DNA of 64,000 nt from Pseudomonas asplenii (GCF_900105475.1 NZ_LT629777.1:5828001-5892000), one strand, 5' to 3'. Shown: positions 1 through 11,881, counted from the stretch's first letter. The notes: a model not told the origin generated them from the letters alone. Numbers and translations: made by a program.

Positions 1-312
1 ATCCCCCGCCATCAGATAGCACTCCATCACTTCCGGCCGATCGGCGATCGCCGCCTCGAAGTGCTGCAACGCCTCCTCCACCTGTTTTTCCAGGCTGACG
101 TGAATGAACACGTTGACGTGCAGGCCCAGCAGATCGGCATCGAGCAAGGTCACCTGCTCGCGGATCAGCCCCAACTCTTCCATCGCCCGCACCCGGTTGA
201 AACACGGTGTCGGCGACAGATTGACCGACCGGGCCAGGTCGGCGTTAGTGATGCGGGCATTCTCCTGAAGGCTGTTGAGAATCCCGATGTCGGTACGATC
301 CAGTTTGCGCAT
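1..312 (-). CDS. bkdR: BkdR, Lrp/AsnC-family activator of the bkd operon (3' end beyond window)
   Basis: Partial: 104 codons are present and the C-terminus lies beyond base 1. The protein starts [20 protein letters not shown] and has the AsnC-type helix-turn-helix (about residues 5-60, including the [16 protein letters not shown] stretch), followed by the start of the Lrp ligand-binding/dimer domain. It is divergent from bkdA1, which is the classical position of BkdR. In pseudomonads BkdR activates the branched-chain keto acid dehydrogenase operon in response to branched-chain amino acids. Family assignment is firm; the specific name rests on position. Confidence 0.9.
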   Translation of the reverse strand, partial: MRKLDRTDIGILNSLQENARITNADLARSVNLSPTPCFNRVRAMEELGLIREQVTLLDADLLGLHVNVFIHVSLEKQVEEALQHFEAAIADRPEVMECYLMAGD

Positions 313-1743
<1,431 letters not shown>

Positions 1744-1746
1744 GCC

Positions 1747-2802
1747 ATGAACGATCACAGCAAACTGCAAACGGAGAACGCCGTGGCCACCAGCACCATG
1801 ACCATGATCCAGGCCCTGCGCTCGGCCATGGATGTGATGCTCGAGCGCGACAGCAACGTGGTGGTGTTCGGCCAGGACGTCGGTTACTTCGGCGGCGTGT
1901 TCCGCTGCACCGAGGGCCTGCAGGCCAAGTACGGCACCTCGCGGGTATTCGATGCACCGATCTCGGAAAGCGGCATCGTCGGCGTGGCAGTGGGCATGGG
2001 GGCCTACGGCCTGCGCCCGGTGGCGGAAATCCAGTTCGCCGACTATTTCTACCCGGCCTCCGACCAGATCGTCTCGGAAGCGGCGCGCCTGCGCTACCGC
2101 TCGGCCGGCGAGTTCGTCGCCCCGATGACCCTGCGCATGCCCTGCGGCGGCGGTATCTACGGCGGCCAGACCCACAGCCAGAGCCCGGAAGCGATGTTCA
2201 CCCAGGTCTGCGGCCTGCGCACCGTGATGCCGTCCAATCCCTACGACGCCAAGGGCCTGCTGATCGCCGCCATCGAAAACGATGACCCGGTGATCTTCCT
2301 CGAACCCAAGCGCCTCTATAACGGCCCGTTCGATGGTCATCACGATCGCCCGGTCACGCCCTGGTCGAAACACCCGGCCAGCACCGTGCCCGATGGTTAC
2401 TACAGCGTACCGCTGGACAGCGCGGCGATCACCCGCCCGGGCAGCGAAGTGACCATCCTCACCTACGGCACCACCGTCTACGTGGCCCAGGCCGCCGCCG
2501 AGGAAAGCGGGGTCGACGCCGAAGTCATCGACCTGCGCAGCCTGTGGCCGCTGGACCTGGAAACCATCGTCAATTCCGTGAAGAAAACCCGTCGTTGCGT
2601 GGTCGTCCACGAAGCCACCCGCACCTGCGGTTTCGGTGCCGAGCTGATCGCGCTGGTGCAGGAGCATTGCTTCCACTACCTGGAGGCGCCGATCGAGCGC
2701 GTCACCGGCTGGGACACGCCCTACCCCCATGCGCAGGAATGGGCGTACTTCCCCGGCCCGGTGCGGGTCGGGGCGGCATTGAAACGGGTCATGGAGGTCT
2801 GA
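1747..2802 (+). CDS. bkdA2: Branched-chain 2-oxoacid dehydrogenase E1 beta subunit
   Basis: 351 aa, the E1 beta partner of BkdA1, with a transketolase-like pyrimidine-binding domain in the N-terminal half and a transketolase C-terminal domain behind it. Recognisable stretches are VFGQDVGYFGGVFRCTEGL, the glycine-rich RMPCGGGIYGG and the C-terminal EVIDLRSLWPLD. The E1 heterotetramer passes the acyl group to the lipoyl arm of BkdB. The gene starts 3 bp after bkdA1 and its stop is directly followed by the bkdB ATG, so co-translation is likely. Confidence 0.96.
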   Translation: MNDHSKLQTENAVATSTMTMIQALRSAMDVMLERDSNVVVFGQDVGYFGGVFRCTEGLQAKYGTSRVFDAPISESGIVGVAVGMGAYGLRPVAEIQFADYFYPASDQIVSEAARLRYRSAGEFVAPMTLRMPCGGGIYGGQTHSQSPEAMFTQVCGLRTVMPSNPYDAKGLLIAAIENDDPVIFLEPKRLYNGPFDGHHDRPVTPWSKHPASTVPDGYYSVPLDSAAITRPGSEVTILTYGTTVYVAQAAAEESGVDAEVIDLRSLWPLDLETIVNSVKKTRRCVVVHEATRTCGFGAELIALVQEHCFHYLEAPIERVTGWDTPYPHAQEWAYFPGPVRVGAALKRVMEV

Positions 2803-4083
2803 ATGGGTACGCACGTCATCAAGATGCCGGACATCGGCGAAGGCATCGCGGAAGTGGAACTGTCCCAATGGCACGTGCAGGTCGGTGACCTGGTGGTCGA
2901 GGATCAAGTGTTGGCCGATGTCATGACCGACAAGGCCATGGTCGACATTCCCTCGCCGGTGCACGGCAAGGTGATCGCCCTCGGCGGCCAGCCGGGTGAA
3001 GTCATGGCAGTCGGCAGCATCCTGATCAGCATCGAAGTCGAAGGTGCTGGCAACGTTCGTGAAGGCAGCGAGGCGCCGCCAGCCAAGCCGGCCCCTGCGC
3101 CTGTGTCGGAAAAGCCAGTGGAAGTGGCAGTCGTCGAGCCCGTCGCCAAACCGGCTGCGGTGCCCGCACCTGCGCCGACCCGGGCGGCCCCCGTCGCCCG
3201 CCAGCCCGACGAACGCCCACTGGCCTCGCCAGCGGTGCGTAAACGTGCCTGGGATGCCGGGATCGAATTGCGTTTTGTCCACGGCAGCGGCCCGGCCGGA
3301 CGCATTCTGCACGACGACCTCGACGCCTACCTGGCCCAGGCCGAACAGCCTGCCCAGAACGTCAGCAGCCGCTACGCGCGGCGTACCGATGAAGAACAGA
3401 TCCCGGTGATCGGTCTGCGCCGCAAGATCGCCCAACGCATGCAGGACGCCACACGCCGTGCCGCACACTTCAGCTATGTCGAGGAGGTCGATGTCACCGC
3501 CCTCGAAGAGCTGCGCGTGCATCTCAACCACCAGCACGGCGACAGTCGCGGCAAGCTGACCCTGCTGCCGTTCCTGGTGCGGGCGCTGGTCGTGGCCCTG
3601 CGCGACTTTCCGCAGATCAACGTGCGTTACGACGACGAGGCCCAGGTCATCACCCGCCATGGCGCGGTGCATGTCGGCGTTGCCGCGCAAACCGACGGCG
3701 GCCTGATGGTGCCGGTGCTACGGCATGCCGAGAGCCTTGACCTGTGGAGCAGCGCCGACGAGATCAACCGCCTGGCCAAGGCCGCCCGTAGCGGCAAGGC
3801 CACCCGCGAGGAAATGTCCGGTTCGACCATCACCCTGACCAGCCTCGGTGCTCTGGGCGGCATTGTCAGCACGCCGGTACTGAACCTGCCGGAAGTGGCG
3901 ATCGTCGGCGTCAACCGCATCGTCGAACGGCCCGTGGTGATCAAGGGCCAGATCGTCGTACGCAAGATGATGAACCTGTCCAGCTCGTTCGATCACCGCG
4001 TGGTCGACGGCATGGACGCGGCGCAATTCATCCAGGCCATTCGCGGCCTGCTCGAACAACCCGCCTGCCTGTTTGTGGAGTGA
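2803..4083 (+). CDS. bkdB: Branched-chain 2-oxoacid dehydrogenase E2 (dihydrolipoyl acyltransferase)
   Basis: 426 aa. Domains in order: one lipoyl domain (about 1-78, lipoyl lysine K44 in TDKAMVD), an Ala/Pro-rich linker (about 85-135), a peripheral subunit-binding domain (about 142-178, [13 protein letters not shown] to [12 protein letters not shown]) and the acyltransferase core from about residue 195. The catalytic histidine is in [10 protein letters not shown] near the C-terminus. It forms the core of the complex, taking acyl groups from BkdA1A2 and forming acyl-CoA. The start abuts the bkdA2 stop, and the TGA overlaps the beginning of lpdV. Confidence 0.96.
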   Translation: MGTHVIKMPDIGEGIAEVELSQWHVQVGDLVVEDQVLADVMTDKAMVDIPSPVHGKVIALGGQPGEVMAVGSILISIEVEGAGNVREGSEAPPAKPAPAPVSEKPVEVAVVEPVAKPAAVPAPAPTRAAPVARQPDERPLASPAVRKRAWDAGIELRFVHGSGPAGRILHDDLDAYLAQAEQPAQNVSSRYARRTDEEQIPVIGLRRKIAQRMQDATRRAAHFSYVEEVDVTALEELRVHLNHQHGDSRGKLTLLPFLVRALVVALRDFPQINVRYDDEAQVITRHGAVHVGVAAQTDGGLMVPVLRHAESLDLWSSADEINRLAKAARSGKATREEMSGSTITLTSLGALGGIVSTPVLNLPEVAIVGVNRIVERPVVIKGQIVVRKMMNLSSSFDHRVVDGMDAAQFIQAIRGLLEQPACLFVE

Positions 4084-4085
4084 GC

Positions 4086-5474
4086 ATGCAACAGACTCAA
4101 AGCACCACCCTGCTGATCATCGGCGGCGGCCCCGGCGGTTATGTCGCGGCCATTCGGGCCGGGCAACTGGGCATTGCGACCATCCTGGTGGAAGGCCAGT
4201 CCCTGGGCGGCACCTGCCTGAACGTCGGCTGCATTCCGTCCAAGGCGTTGATCCATGTCGCCGAGCAGTTCCACGCCACCCAAGGCTACAGCGGCGGTCA
4301 TTCACCGCTGGGCATCCAGGTGGCACAGGCGAGCCTGGATATCGGCAAGAGCGTGGAGTGGAAGGACGGCATCGTCGACCGCCTCACCAGCGGTGTCGCG
4401 GCCTTGCTGAAGAAGAACGGGGTCAAGGTCATTCACGGTTGGGCAAGGATAATCGACGGCAAGAACGTCGACGTCGACGGCCTGCGCATCCAGTGCGAAC
4501 ACCTGCTGCTGGCCAACGGCTCGCAGACCGTGGAACTGCCGATGCTGCCATTTGGCGGCGCGGTGATTTCCTCCACCGAAGCTCTGGCACCGACGTCGAT
4601 TCCCAAGCGCCTGGTGGTGGTCGGTGCCGGCTACATCGGCCTGGAACTGGGGATCGCCTACCGCAAGCTGGGTTCGCAGGTGACGGTGGTCGAAGCCCGC
4701 GAGCGCATTCTGCCAACCTATGATCGCGAACTGACCCAGCCGGTGGCCGATTCGCTCAAGGCCCTGGGCCTCAACGTCCTGCTGGGGCACAGCGTCGAAG
4801 GTTTCGAGGCGGCGAGCAACAGCCTCAAGGTCCGCGATCCCCAGGGTGAAACCCTGACGCTGGCCACCGACCAGGTGCTGGTGGCGGTCGGGCGCAAGCC
4901 GCGGACCCAGGGCTGGAACCTGGAAGCCCTGGCGCTGGCCATGAACGGTGCGGCGATCCGTATCGACAGCCACTGCCAGACCAGCATGCGCAACGTCTGG
5001 GCGATTGGCGACCTGACCGGCGAGCCGATGCTGGCTCACCGCGCCATTGCCCAGGGGGAGATGGTCGCCGAGCTGATTGCCGGCAAGCACCGCGAGTTCA
5101 ACCCGACGGCCATCGCCGCCGTGTGTTTTACCGACCCGGAGCTGGTGGTGGTCGGCAAGACACCGGACGACGCCAAGGCCGCCGGGCTGGATTACCTCGT
5201 CGCGAACTTCCCGTTCGCCGCCAACGGACGGGCCATGACCCTGGAGTCCAAAAGCGGCTTCGTGCGGGTGGTGGCACGTCGCGACAATCACCTGATCGTG
5301 GGGTGGCAGGCGGTGGGGGTTGGCGTTTCGGAACTGGCGGCAGCGTTTGGGCAGTCGCTGGAGATGGGGGCACGGCTGGAGGATATTGCCGGAACCATCC
5401 ATGCCCATCCGACGCTGGGTGAGGCGGTGCAGGAAGCGGCGCTGAAAGCCCTGGGGCATGCGTTGCACATCTGA
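4086..5474 (+). CDS. lpdV: Lipoamide dehydrogenase E3 of the branched-chain complex (LPD-Val)
   Basis: 462 aa from ATG 4086; an in-frame GTG at 4080 overlaps the bkdB stop but gives only two extra residues. The FAD motif is [14 protein letters not shown], the redox-active disulfide is in [13 protein letters not shown], the NAD fold is [13 protein letters not shown], and the C-terminal dimer domain carries the His-Glu pair in [12 protein letters not shown]. It reoxidises the BkdB lipoyl group using NAD+. It is the last gene of the operon and is followed by a strong inverted repeat at 5489-5520. The match to the pseudomonad LpdV type is clear. Confidence 0.96.
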   Translation: MQQTQSTTLLIIGGGPGGYVAAIRAGQLGIATILVEGQSLGGTCLNVGCIPSKALIHVAEQFHATQGYSGGHSPLGIQVAQASLDIGKSVEWKDGIVDRLTSGVAALLKKNGVKVIHGWARIIDGKNVDVDGLRIQCEHLLLANGSQTVELPMLPFGGAVISSTEALAPTSIPKRLVVVGAGYIGLELGIAYRKLGSQVTVVEARERILPTYDRELTQPVADSLKALGLNVLLGHSVEGFEAASNSLKVRDPQGETLTLATDQVLVAVGRKPRTQGWNLEALALAMNGAAIRIDSHCQTSMRNVWAIGDLTGEPMLAHRAIAQGEMVAELIAGKHREFNPTAIAAVCFTDPELVVVGKTPDDAKAAGLDYLVANFPFAANGRAMTLESKSGFVRVVARRDNHLIVGWQAVGVGVSELAAAFGQSLEMGARLEDIAGTIHAHPTLGEAVQEAALKALGHALHI

Positions 5475-5488
5475 CGATCCGGGCAGCA

Positions 5489-5520
5489 AATGAACCGGCG
5501 GCCTGGCGCCCCGGTTCATT
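5489..5520 (+). terminator. Inverted repeat after lpdV, probable terminator
   Basis: A perfect 10-bp stem, AATGAACCGG (5489-5498) and CCGGTTCATT (5511-5520), encloses a 12-nt GC-rich loop that can pair further. It starts 14 bp after the lpdV stop. There is no T-run after it, so intrinsic termination is probable rather than certain. Confidence 0.6.
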
Positions 5521-5585
5521 GACCTACCCTCCCAAGCCCTCCCCGCTCACTTATACTGCTCAGCTTTCAAGGACCGGAGCAGGCC

Positions 5586-6686
5586 ATGAGTACCGAACAA
5601 GCCGCCCCCGCGCTGAAGGAAATCTTCAACAGCGAACGCCTGCAGCACATCGCCGATGAAATGCAGGCGGTATACCCCCCATTCGACAGCGCCGAATTTC
5701 TGCGCCGTACCCACCAGGGCCTGGGCGAACTGTCGCTCATGCAGCGCCTGGTAAGGGTCAGCGAAAGCCTGCACGCGGTGCTGCCACTGGACTACCGGCA
5801 GTCGATCGAGGTACTGCGCCAGCTCGCCCCGCGCCTGAACAGCGGCTTCGTCAGTATCAGCCTGCCGCACTACGTGGCCAGCTACGGCGGCGATGATTTC
5901 GAGCTGTCGATGGAGGCCCTGAAATACTTCACCCGCTTCGGTTCTTCCGAATTCGCGGTGCGGCACTTTCTGCTCAGCGATTTCGAGCGAACCCTGGCGG
6001 TCATGCAGGAATGGTCACGAGACGCCAACGAACACGTGCGCCGCCTCGCCAGCGAAGGCTCGCGGCCACGACTGCCGTGGTCGTTCCGATTGGCGCGCAT
6101 CCAGGCAGACCCCAACCTCGCCGCCGGGATTCTCGAACAGCTCAAGTGCGACGACAGCCTGTACGTGCGCAAATCGGTGGCCAACCACCTCAACGACATC
6201 ACCAAGGAACATCCCGACTGGGTATTGGACCTGCTCGAAGGCTGGTCGCTGGACGACCCGCGCACCGCGTGGATCGCCCGCCATGCCCTGCGCAGCCTGA
6301 TCAAGCAGGGCAATCCACGCGCCCTGGCCCTGATGGGTGCGGGCGCCAAGGCCCAGGTCGAGGTCCGGGACCTCAAGGTCGAACCGGCGCAGATCCGTCT
6401 GGGCGACAGCATCACCCTCTCCTTCACCCTGGCCTCCACTGCACCGGCCAGCCAGAAGCTGGTGATCGACTACGGCATCGACTACGTGAAGGCCTCAGGC
6501 GGCACCTCGACCAAGGTCTTCAAGCTCAAGACCCTGCACCTGGCCCCAGGTGCCAGCGAAACCCTGAGCCGCCACCAGCACATCCGCGAACTCACTACCC
6601 GCCGCCACTACAGCGGTCACCACGCGGTACACCTGCTGATCAACGGCGAACGCCTGGGCAGCAGCGGTTTCGATATCCTCGACTGA
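5586..6686 (+). CDS. AlkC-type DNA alkylation repair glycosylase with C-terminal Ig-like domain
   Basis: 366 aa. The first ~250 residues are helical HEAT-like repeats of the AlkC/AlkD type, with ALKYFTRFGSSEFAVRHFL, a WSRDANEHVRRLASEG segment and a LYVRKSVANHLNDI segment. AlkC glycosylases excise 3-methyladenine-type lesions without flipping the base. The last ~95 residues (from about KAQVEVRDLKVEP) read as beta strands, consistent with the Ig-like domain known in the Pseudomonas AlkC group. The start at 5586 has a GGAGCAGG purine stretch just upstream. It stands alone between lpdV and a permease gene. Family is sure; the exact substrate range is inferred. Confidence 0.88.
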   Translation: MSTEQAAPALKEIFNSERLQHIADEMQAVYPPFDSAEFLRRTHQGLGELSLMQRLVRVSESLHAVLPLDYRQSIEVLRQLAPRLNSGFVSISLPHYVASYGGDDFELSMEALKYFTRFGSSEFAVRHFLLSDFERTLAVMQEWSRDANEHVRRLASEGSRPRLPWSFRLARIQADPNLAAGILEQLKCDDSLYVRKSVANHLNDITKEHPDWVLDLLEGWSLDDPRTAWIARHALRSLIKQGNPRALALMGAGAKAQVEVRDLKVEPAQIRLGDSITLSFTLASTAPASQKLVIDYGIDYVKASGGTSTKVFKLKTLHLAPGASETLSRHQHIRELTTRRHYSGHHAVHLLINGERLGSSGFDILD

Positions 6687-6761
6687 GAGCCGCTACAGAT
6701 AGTGCTTCACGCCCCGGGGCATTGCAGTAAAATCGCCGCTCTTTTTTCCAGGGCACTTGCC

Positions 6762-8138
6762 ATGACCTCTCACCAGACTCCGCCCACCGAGCCCCAGGCA
6801 AACGAGTTGATTCTCGGCCTGGAGGACCGGCCTCGCCTGCTGATCGGCCTGCTCGCCGCGCTGCAGCACCTGTTGGCGATCATCGTGCCGATCGTCACCC
6901 CCGGCCTGCTGATCTGCCAGGCCCTGGGCGTTTCGGCCCGTGACACCAACCTGATCGTCTCGATGTCACTGGTGATCTCCGGCATCGCCACCTTCGTTCA
7001 GTGCCGCCGCTTCGGACCGTTCGGTGCCGGTCTGTTGATCGTCCAGGGCACCAGCTTCAACTTCGTCGGCCCACTGATCGCCGGCGGCGCGCTGATGGTC
7101 AAGCAAGGCACGCCGGTGGAAGCGGTGATGGCCGCGATCTTCGGCGTAGTCATCGCCGGCTCCTTCGTCGAGATGGGTATTTCGCGCATCCTGCCCTTCG
7201 TCAAACGCATGATCACCCCACTGGTGACCGGCATCGTCGTGCTGATGATCGGCCTGACCCTGATCAAGGTCGGCCTGATCAGCATGGGCGGCGGCTTCAG
7301 CGCCATGAGCAACGGCACCTTCGCCAACGGCGAGAACCTGCTGCTGTCCGGCACGGTTTTGGCGATCATCGTGCTGCTCAACCGCATCCCGCTGGTGTGG
7401 ATGCGCAGTTGCGCCATCGTCATCGCCCTGGCCGCCGGTTACGCCCTGGCTGGCTACCTGGGCCGCCTGAACTTCACCGGCATGCACGAAGCGGCGCTGT
7501 TCCAGGTGCCGACACCGCTGCACTTCGGTCTCGGGTTCTCCTGGTCGCTGTTCATTCCGATGCTGGTGATCTACCTGGTGACGTCCCTGGAAGCCATCGG
7601 TGATGTCACCGCCACCAGCAAGGTGTCGCGCCAGCCGGTCGAGGGCCCGCTGTGGATGCAACGGATCAAGGGCGGCGTGCTGGTCAACGGCGCCAACTCG
7701 CTGCTGGCCGGGGTATTCAATACCTTCCCCAGCTCGATCTTCGCCCAGAACAACGGCGTGATTCAGCTCACCGGCATCGCCAGCCGCCACATTGGCCAGT
7801 GGATCGCCCTGATGCTGATCCTGCTGGGACTGTTCCCGTCGGTGGCCGGTGCGATCCAGGCAGTACCGGAGCCCGTGCTGGGCGGCGCGGCCATGGTCAT
7901 GTTCGGCGCCGTGGCGGCCTCGGGTATCAACATTCTGGCGAGCATCACCCTCGACCGCCGCGCGCTGCTGATCATCGCCGTGTCCCTGGCTTTGGGCCTG
8001 GGCGTATCGCAGGTACCGGAATTCCTCGCACACATGCCGACGGCGCTGCGCAACGTGCTCGAATCCGGTGTGGCCACCGGCGGCCTCTGCGCCCTGCTGC
8101 TGAACTGGTTCCTGCCCGCTTCGCCGAAAAGCAACTGA
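6762..8138 (+). CDS. NCS2 nucleobase:cation symporter (xanthine/urate type)
   Basis: 458 aa with about 12-14 hydrophobic segments. It opens with LLAALQHLLAIIVPIVTPGLL, the first helix of the COG2233 family, and carries the family signature QGTSFNFVGP plus a central substrate-contact stretch TSLEAIGDVTATSKV. By these motifs it fits the xanthine/uric-acid branch rather than the uracil (UraA) branch. I chose ATG 6762; an upstream in-frame ATG (6702) would add 20 residues that do not look like this family. A strong hairpin follows at 8145-8167. No purine-catabolism genes are adjacent, so the substrate is inferred from family only. Confidence 0.85.
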   Translation: MTSHQTPPTEPQANELILGLEDRPRLLIGLLAALQHLLAIIVPIVTPGLLICQALGVSARDTNLIVSMSLVISGIATFVQCRRFGPFGAGLLIVQGTSFNFVGPLIAGGALMVKQGTPVEAVMAAIFGVVIAGSFVEMGISRILPFVKRMITPLVTGIVVLMIGLTLIKVGLISMGGGFSAMSNGTFANGENLLLSGTVLAIIVLLNRIPLVWMRSCAIVIALAAGYALAGYLGRLNFTGMHEAALFQVPTPLHFGLGFSWSLFIPMLVIYLVTSLEAIGDVTATSKVSRQPVEGPLWMQRIKGGVLVNGANSLLAGVFNTFPSSIFAQNNGVIQLTGIASRHIGQWIALMLILLGLFPSVAGAIQAVPEPVLGGAAMVMFGAVAASGINILASITLDRRALLIIAVSLALGLGVSQVPEFLAHMPTALRNVLESGVATGGLCALLLNWFLPASPKSN

Positions 8139-8144
8139 TTGCCA

Positions 8145-8167
8145 CGGGGCAACGCAATGTTGCCCCG
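8145..8167 (+). terminator. Hairpin after the NCS2 permease
   Basis: A perfect 9-bp stem (CGGGGCAAC 8145-8153 / GTTGCCCCG 8159-8167) with a 5-nt loop lies 7 bp after the stop codon. No T-run follows. Confidence 0.6.
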
Positions 8168-8320
8168 CACCCGGCCCGAAGGGCGGTGACCACCGTCTGT
8201 GCTTGAGTGGAACGATCCGAGTGTCGAACCAAAACACTACCTGCCCGTGCGCAAACGCTAACCGGCGCTACACTTCGCAAAGACACCTCATGTTTTCCAG
8301 TCGTGCACAGGACGTACACC

Positions 8321-10162
8321 ATGCTGCAATGGAGCAGGTACAGAGGCACCGCGCTGATCACCCTGTTTGTCGTTCTCGCCAGTCTTCTGGCCTTCCTTCT
8401 CGTGAAGGCCTTCTCGGGCGAGACCTCCACCTACGTCGAATCCCGCGATCTGATCCGCCAGCTCAAGCAACTGGACGCCAGGCTTGATGCCAGGATTCTC
8501 AAGACCCGCATCAGCGACGAATATAATTACAACCTGCTGGCCGGCCCCGCTGCGGAATCGGGCAAGCGCTGGGAACAACTGGTCACGCTGAACAGCGCTC
8601 TGGAGAATTCCGCCATCTGGCAGGCGCGCAAAAAAGCCTACCTCGATGCCTGGGGGGAAAAGAGCACACTGATCGAGCAGTTCCAGACGCACAACACCGC
8701 CCTGCGCGATGACCTCGAAAGCCTGTCGGCGATCGAGGATTCCATCCAGGCCAACCTGGAGCCCTTCAGCGTTGCACACCCGGTGGAAACGCTCAGCGTG
8801 CTGTACAGCGCCTCGAAACTGACCTTGAGCACGATGGAGTACGCGCACCATGTGACCAATGGCCGGGCCGAGAAGATCGAGCGCCAGATTCAGCACCTGA
8901 CGGCACAGAAAAACAACCTACCCCCCGCCTTCACCGCGCCGATCGACAAACTGATCGAACAGGTCAACTTGGTGGTGCGCGAGCAGCCCCAGACCAATGA
9001 CCTGCTCGAACGCCTAGGTTTTATCCCGGTGGCGGCGAACCTCGATGCCATCAATGAACTGCTCAATGAGAACCAGCGGCGCGCCGACCTGCAAAACCGC
9101 CAGTACCTGGTTTATCTAAGCCTGTGCGCGGCACTCATGGTGTTGTGGGTGTTCTATCTGATCATCCGCCAGTTGCGTAGCCATGCCCTGATCAACCAGA
9201 TGAACAGCGCCTTGCAGGCGGCCAACGAACGCCTCGAACAGCGGGTGGAAGAGCGCACGCGCGAACTGCGGGAGACGCAGAGCGAGTTGATGAGCACGGC
9301 CCGGGCAGCGGGTATGGCGGAAATCGCTACCAATGTGCTGCATAACGTCGGTAACGTGCTCAACAGCGTGAATATCTCGGCCGAGCTGGTGACGCGCAAG
9401 GTGCGTGGCAGCAAGACCCAGGGATTGGGCAAGGCCGTGCAATTGATCAACGAACGTGCCGATGACCTCGGCCATTTCTTCAGCCAGGACGAAAAGGGCA
9501 AGCTGCTGCCCGGCTATCTCAACCAGTTGGTCACCGCCATCGGTACCGAGCAGACGGAGATCGTCCAGGAGTTGGGGCAGTTGAGCAAAAGCGTCGAGCA
9601 CATCAAGGAAATCGTCAGCACCCAGCAGTCCTATGCTGGCGCCCCCAAGCTGCTCGAGCCCCTGAGCATCGCCGATCTGATCGAGGATGCCCTGCGCATG
9701 AACACCGGCTCACTGATTCGGCACCACATCAAGGTCATCCGGGATTACCAGCCGGTACCGATCTTCCTCGGGGACAAGCACCGGCTGCTGCTGATCCTCA
9801 TCAACCTGCTCAGCAATGCCAAGCAGGCGGTGTCAGACATGACGAACCGCGAGCGCGAAATCACCGTGAGTGTGCGAGTGGTCGACGGTGCGATCTTGCG
9901 CATCAGCGTGCAGGACGATGGTGAGGGCATCTCCCCGGAAAACCTGCCGCGGATCTTTACCCACGGTTTTACCACCCGCAAGGACGGCCACGGCTTTGGC
10001 CTGCACAGTTGCGCCCTGGCGGCCGTCGAGATGAAGGGGCACCTGAGCGCGCAGAGCGATGGCCCAGGCAAAGGGGCGATGTTCACCCTGGAGGTGCCCT
10101 TGAACGAGTTGCCGCAAAAACCTGCGCAGGCGAGCGCGGCGGCGACCACGCACCCACAGTAG
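8321..10162 (+). CDS. Membrane sensor histidine kinase, orphan
   Basis: 613 aa. TM1 is at about residues 10-30 (LITLFVVLASLLAFLLV), an ~240-residue helical periplasmic sensor region follows, and TM2 is at about 264-284 (VYLSLCAALMVLWVFYLII). Next come a coiled coil (ANERLEQRVEERTRELRET), a phospho-acceptor region with His341 in NVLHNVGNVLNS, and a GHKL ATPase with N box NLLSNAKQ (Asn495), the DDGEGIS stretch and KDGHGFGLH. There is no HAMP domain, receiver domain or adjacent response regulator, so the signal and partner are unknown. ATG 8321 is preferred because upstream in-frame codons encode no recognisable sequence and TM1 follows directly. Confidence 0.88.
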   Translation: MLQWSRYRGTALITLFVVLASLLAFLLVKAFSGETSTYVESRDLIRQLKQLDARLDARILKTRISDEYNYNLLAGPAAESGKRWEQLVTLNSALENSAIWQARKKAYLDAWGEKSTLIEQFQTHNTALRDDLESLSAIEDSIQANLEPFSVAHPVETLSVLYSASKLTLSTMEYAHHVTNGRAEKIERQIQHLTAQKNNLPPAFTAPIDKLIEQVNLVVREQPQTNDLLERLGFIPVAANLDAINELLNENQRRADLQNRQYLVYLSLCAALMVLWVFYLIIRQLRSHALINQMNSALQAANERLEQRVEERTRELRETQSELMSTARAAGMAEIATNVLHNVGNVLNSVNISAELVTRKVRGSKTQGLGKAVQLINERADDLGHFFSQDEKGKLLPGYLNQLVTAIGTEQTEIVQELGQLSKSVEHIKEIVSTQQSYAGAPKLLEPLSIADLIEDALRMNTGSLIRHHIKVIRDYQPVPIFLGDKHRLLLILINLLSNAKQAVSDMTNREREITVSVRVVDGAILRISVQDDGEGISPENLPRIFTHGFTTRKDGHGFGLHSCALAAVEMKGHLSAQSDGPGKGAMFTLEVPLNELPQKPAQASAAATTHPQ

Positions 10163-10382
10163 CCCTTGCATCCGGCACAGCATACGCATCGGGACGAGAA
10201 GGCTGGATTTAAAATAAAAACCTTTAAAAATCAATGAAATAAATCTTTAAAAAGGCTCCCTTACTAAATTTAATTTCATCCGCCAGCCCCCGCCTTTGAC
10301 TCGGAACTGTCACATGGCCACTCCTTAATTGTTTCAAGAGTTTGCAGCTCTTATTTCAATTCCGTGACCAGGATCCGAACCC
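10163..10382 (+). promoter_or_regulatory. AT-rich leader upstream of the porin gene
   Basis: 220 bp between the kinase stop and the porin ATG. A strongly AT-rich block (about 10208-10275) contrasts with the GC-rich flanks and probably contains the porin promoter. I see no convincing operator repeat. Confidence 0.4.
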
Positions 10383-11735
10383 ATGAACCAGTTGTTTAGT
10401 CCCCTGATGGGGGCCGCCCTGGCGAGCGTCATGATGTCCGCCCATGCCGACTTCATCGATGACAGCCACGCCGACGTCACCCTTCTCAACCGCTATCTGA
10501 ATCAGCAGGGACGCGACATCAGTGGCAGCAGTGCCAAAGCCCACAGCATTCGTGACTGGGGCCAGGGTTTCCAGTTCGACTTCAAGTCCGGCTACACCGC
10601 AGGCACCATTGGCCTGGGCCTGGACCTGCAGGCGTTCTACGGTTTGAAGCTCGATTCGGGCGGCGACCTCAACGACAAGAACCACCAGGGCCGCTACCCC
10701 GGCAGCATGTTCCCGCTGGATGACGGCCAGTCCGCCGACCAGTTCGGCGTACTCAGCCCGACCTTCAAGGCGCGTTTCCTCAAGGACGAACTGCGCATCG
10801 GCACCCTGTACCAGAACAACCCGATGCTGGCCAACACCGACGGCCGCCTGTACCACCAGACCAACACCGGCGCGCAACTGGTGTCCAAGGACCTGGACAA
10901 CTTCACATTCACCGTCGGTGACATCAACCAGACCAAGATCCGCAACGAAACCGGCGACACCGGCATGATCACCGCTGGCGGTACCCAAAAGAGCGATCGT
11001 TTCCTCTACGGCGGCGCGGACTACGCGGGTATCCCCGACACCACCCTGGGCGCCTGGTACTCGAGCCTTGAGGACTACTACCAGCAGGCCTTCCTCGGCG
11101 CCAAGCGCCATGACGTCCTGCCTGTCGGCGCCATCGACAGCGACTTTCGTGCCTACCGCAGCCTCGGCATCGGTGGCAACGGTGATGGCGACAGCGAGTA
11201 CGCAGCAGCCGGCTACTACGGCAACGGCCTCAGCAAGGGCCGGATCAACCAGTCGACCCTCAGCCTGATGGAAAGCTACAGCCTGGCCGGCCACACCGTG
11301 GGCCTGGGCATCCAGAAGAACAGCGGCGACAGCGACTTCCCGTACCTGGACTCCGGCCTCAACAGCGGCGACAACCGCCAGGGCCCGGGCTCGGGTGCCG
11401 ACACCCCGGCGCTGACCAACCTGCAACTGAACAAATTCCAGCACGCCGGCGAGCGCACCTGGATGGCCCAATACAAATATGACTTCGCCCAACTGGGTAT
11501 CGACGGCCTGAAATTCGCTGCCACCTACGCCCACGGCGACCAGGTCCGCACGGCCGCCAACAGCGACGCCAGCGAGTGGGAACGCGACCTGGCGCTGAGC
11601 TATGAAGTGCAAACCGGTCAACTCAAGGGCCTGGGCGTGAAATGGCAGAACGCCCACGCCGCCCCGGAAATCACCGGCCAGACCCTCCAGGATGAAAACC
11701 GCTTCTACGTGAGCTACGTTATTCCGCTCTGGTAA
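10383..11735 (+). CDS. OprD-family outer-membrane porin
   Basis: 450 aa. An N-terminal signal peptide (cleavage expected after MMSAHA, residue ~22) is followed by the OprD-type opening DSHADVTLLNRYLNQQGRDI. Alternating amphipathic beta strands fill the body, and the protein ends in the aromatic C-terminal strand FYVSYVIPLW required for outer-membrane insertion. OprD porins in pseudomonads take up small carboxylates or basic amino acids. The neighbouring LysR gene and lysA-like gene could suggest an amino-acid substrate, but this is inference only. Confidence 0.92.
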   Translation: MNQLFSPLMGAALASVMMSAHADFIDDSHADVTLLNRYLNQQGRDISGSSAKAHSIRDWGQGFQFDFKSGYTAGTIGLGLDLQAFYGLKLDSGGDLNDKNHQGRYPGSMFPLDDGQSADQFGVLSPTFKARFLKDELRIGTLYQNNPMLANTDGRLYHQTNTGAQLVSKDLDNFTFTVGDINQTKIRNETGDTGMITAGGTQKSDRFLYGGADYAGIPDTTLGAWYSSLEDYYQQAFLGAKRHDVLPVGAIDSDFRAYRSLGIGGNGDGDSEYAAAGYYGNGLSKGRINQSTLSLMESYSLAGHTVGLGIQKNSGDSDFPYLDSGLNSGDNRQGPGSGADTPALTNLQLNKFQHAGERTWMAQYKYDFAQLGIDGLKFAATYAHGDQVRTAANSDASEWERDLALSYEVQTGQLKGLGVKWQNAHAAPEITGQTLQDENRFYVSYVIPLW

Positions 11736-11881
11736 CAACCTCCCCACTCCCGCAGGTCCTGAAACACGATCTCAGTGTTGCCCCAAGACTTTGCGGGAGC
11801 CCCATGGTTGTGCCCCTCAAGGCCACCTCCCGATTCAGATATAATCCGTTCCCCTCCCGCAACACCGAGACATCAAGGCAC

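Noticed and set aside
11747..11799. Terminator after the porin (CTCCCGCA ... TGCGGGAG)
   Set aside because: The 8-bp arms are perfect, but a 37-nt loop and lack of a T-run make it too weak to call.
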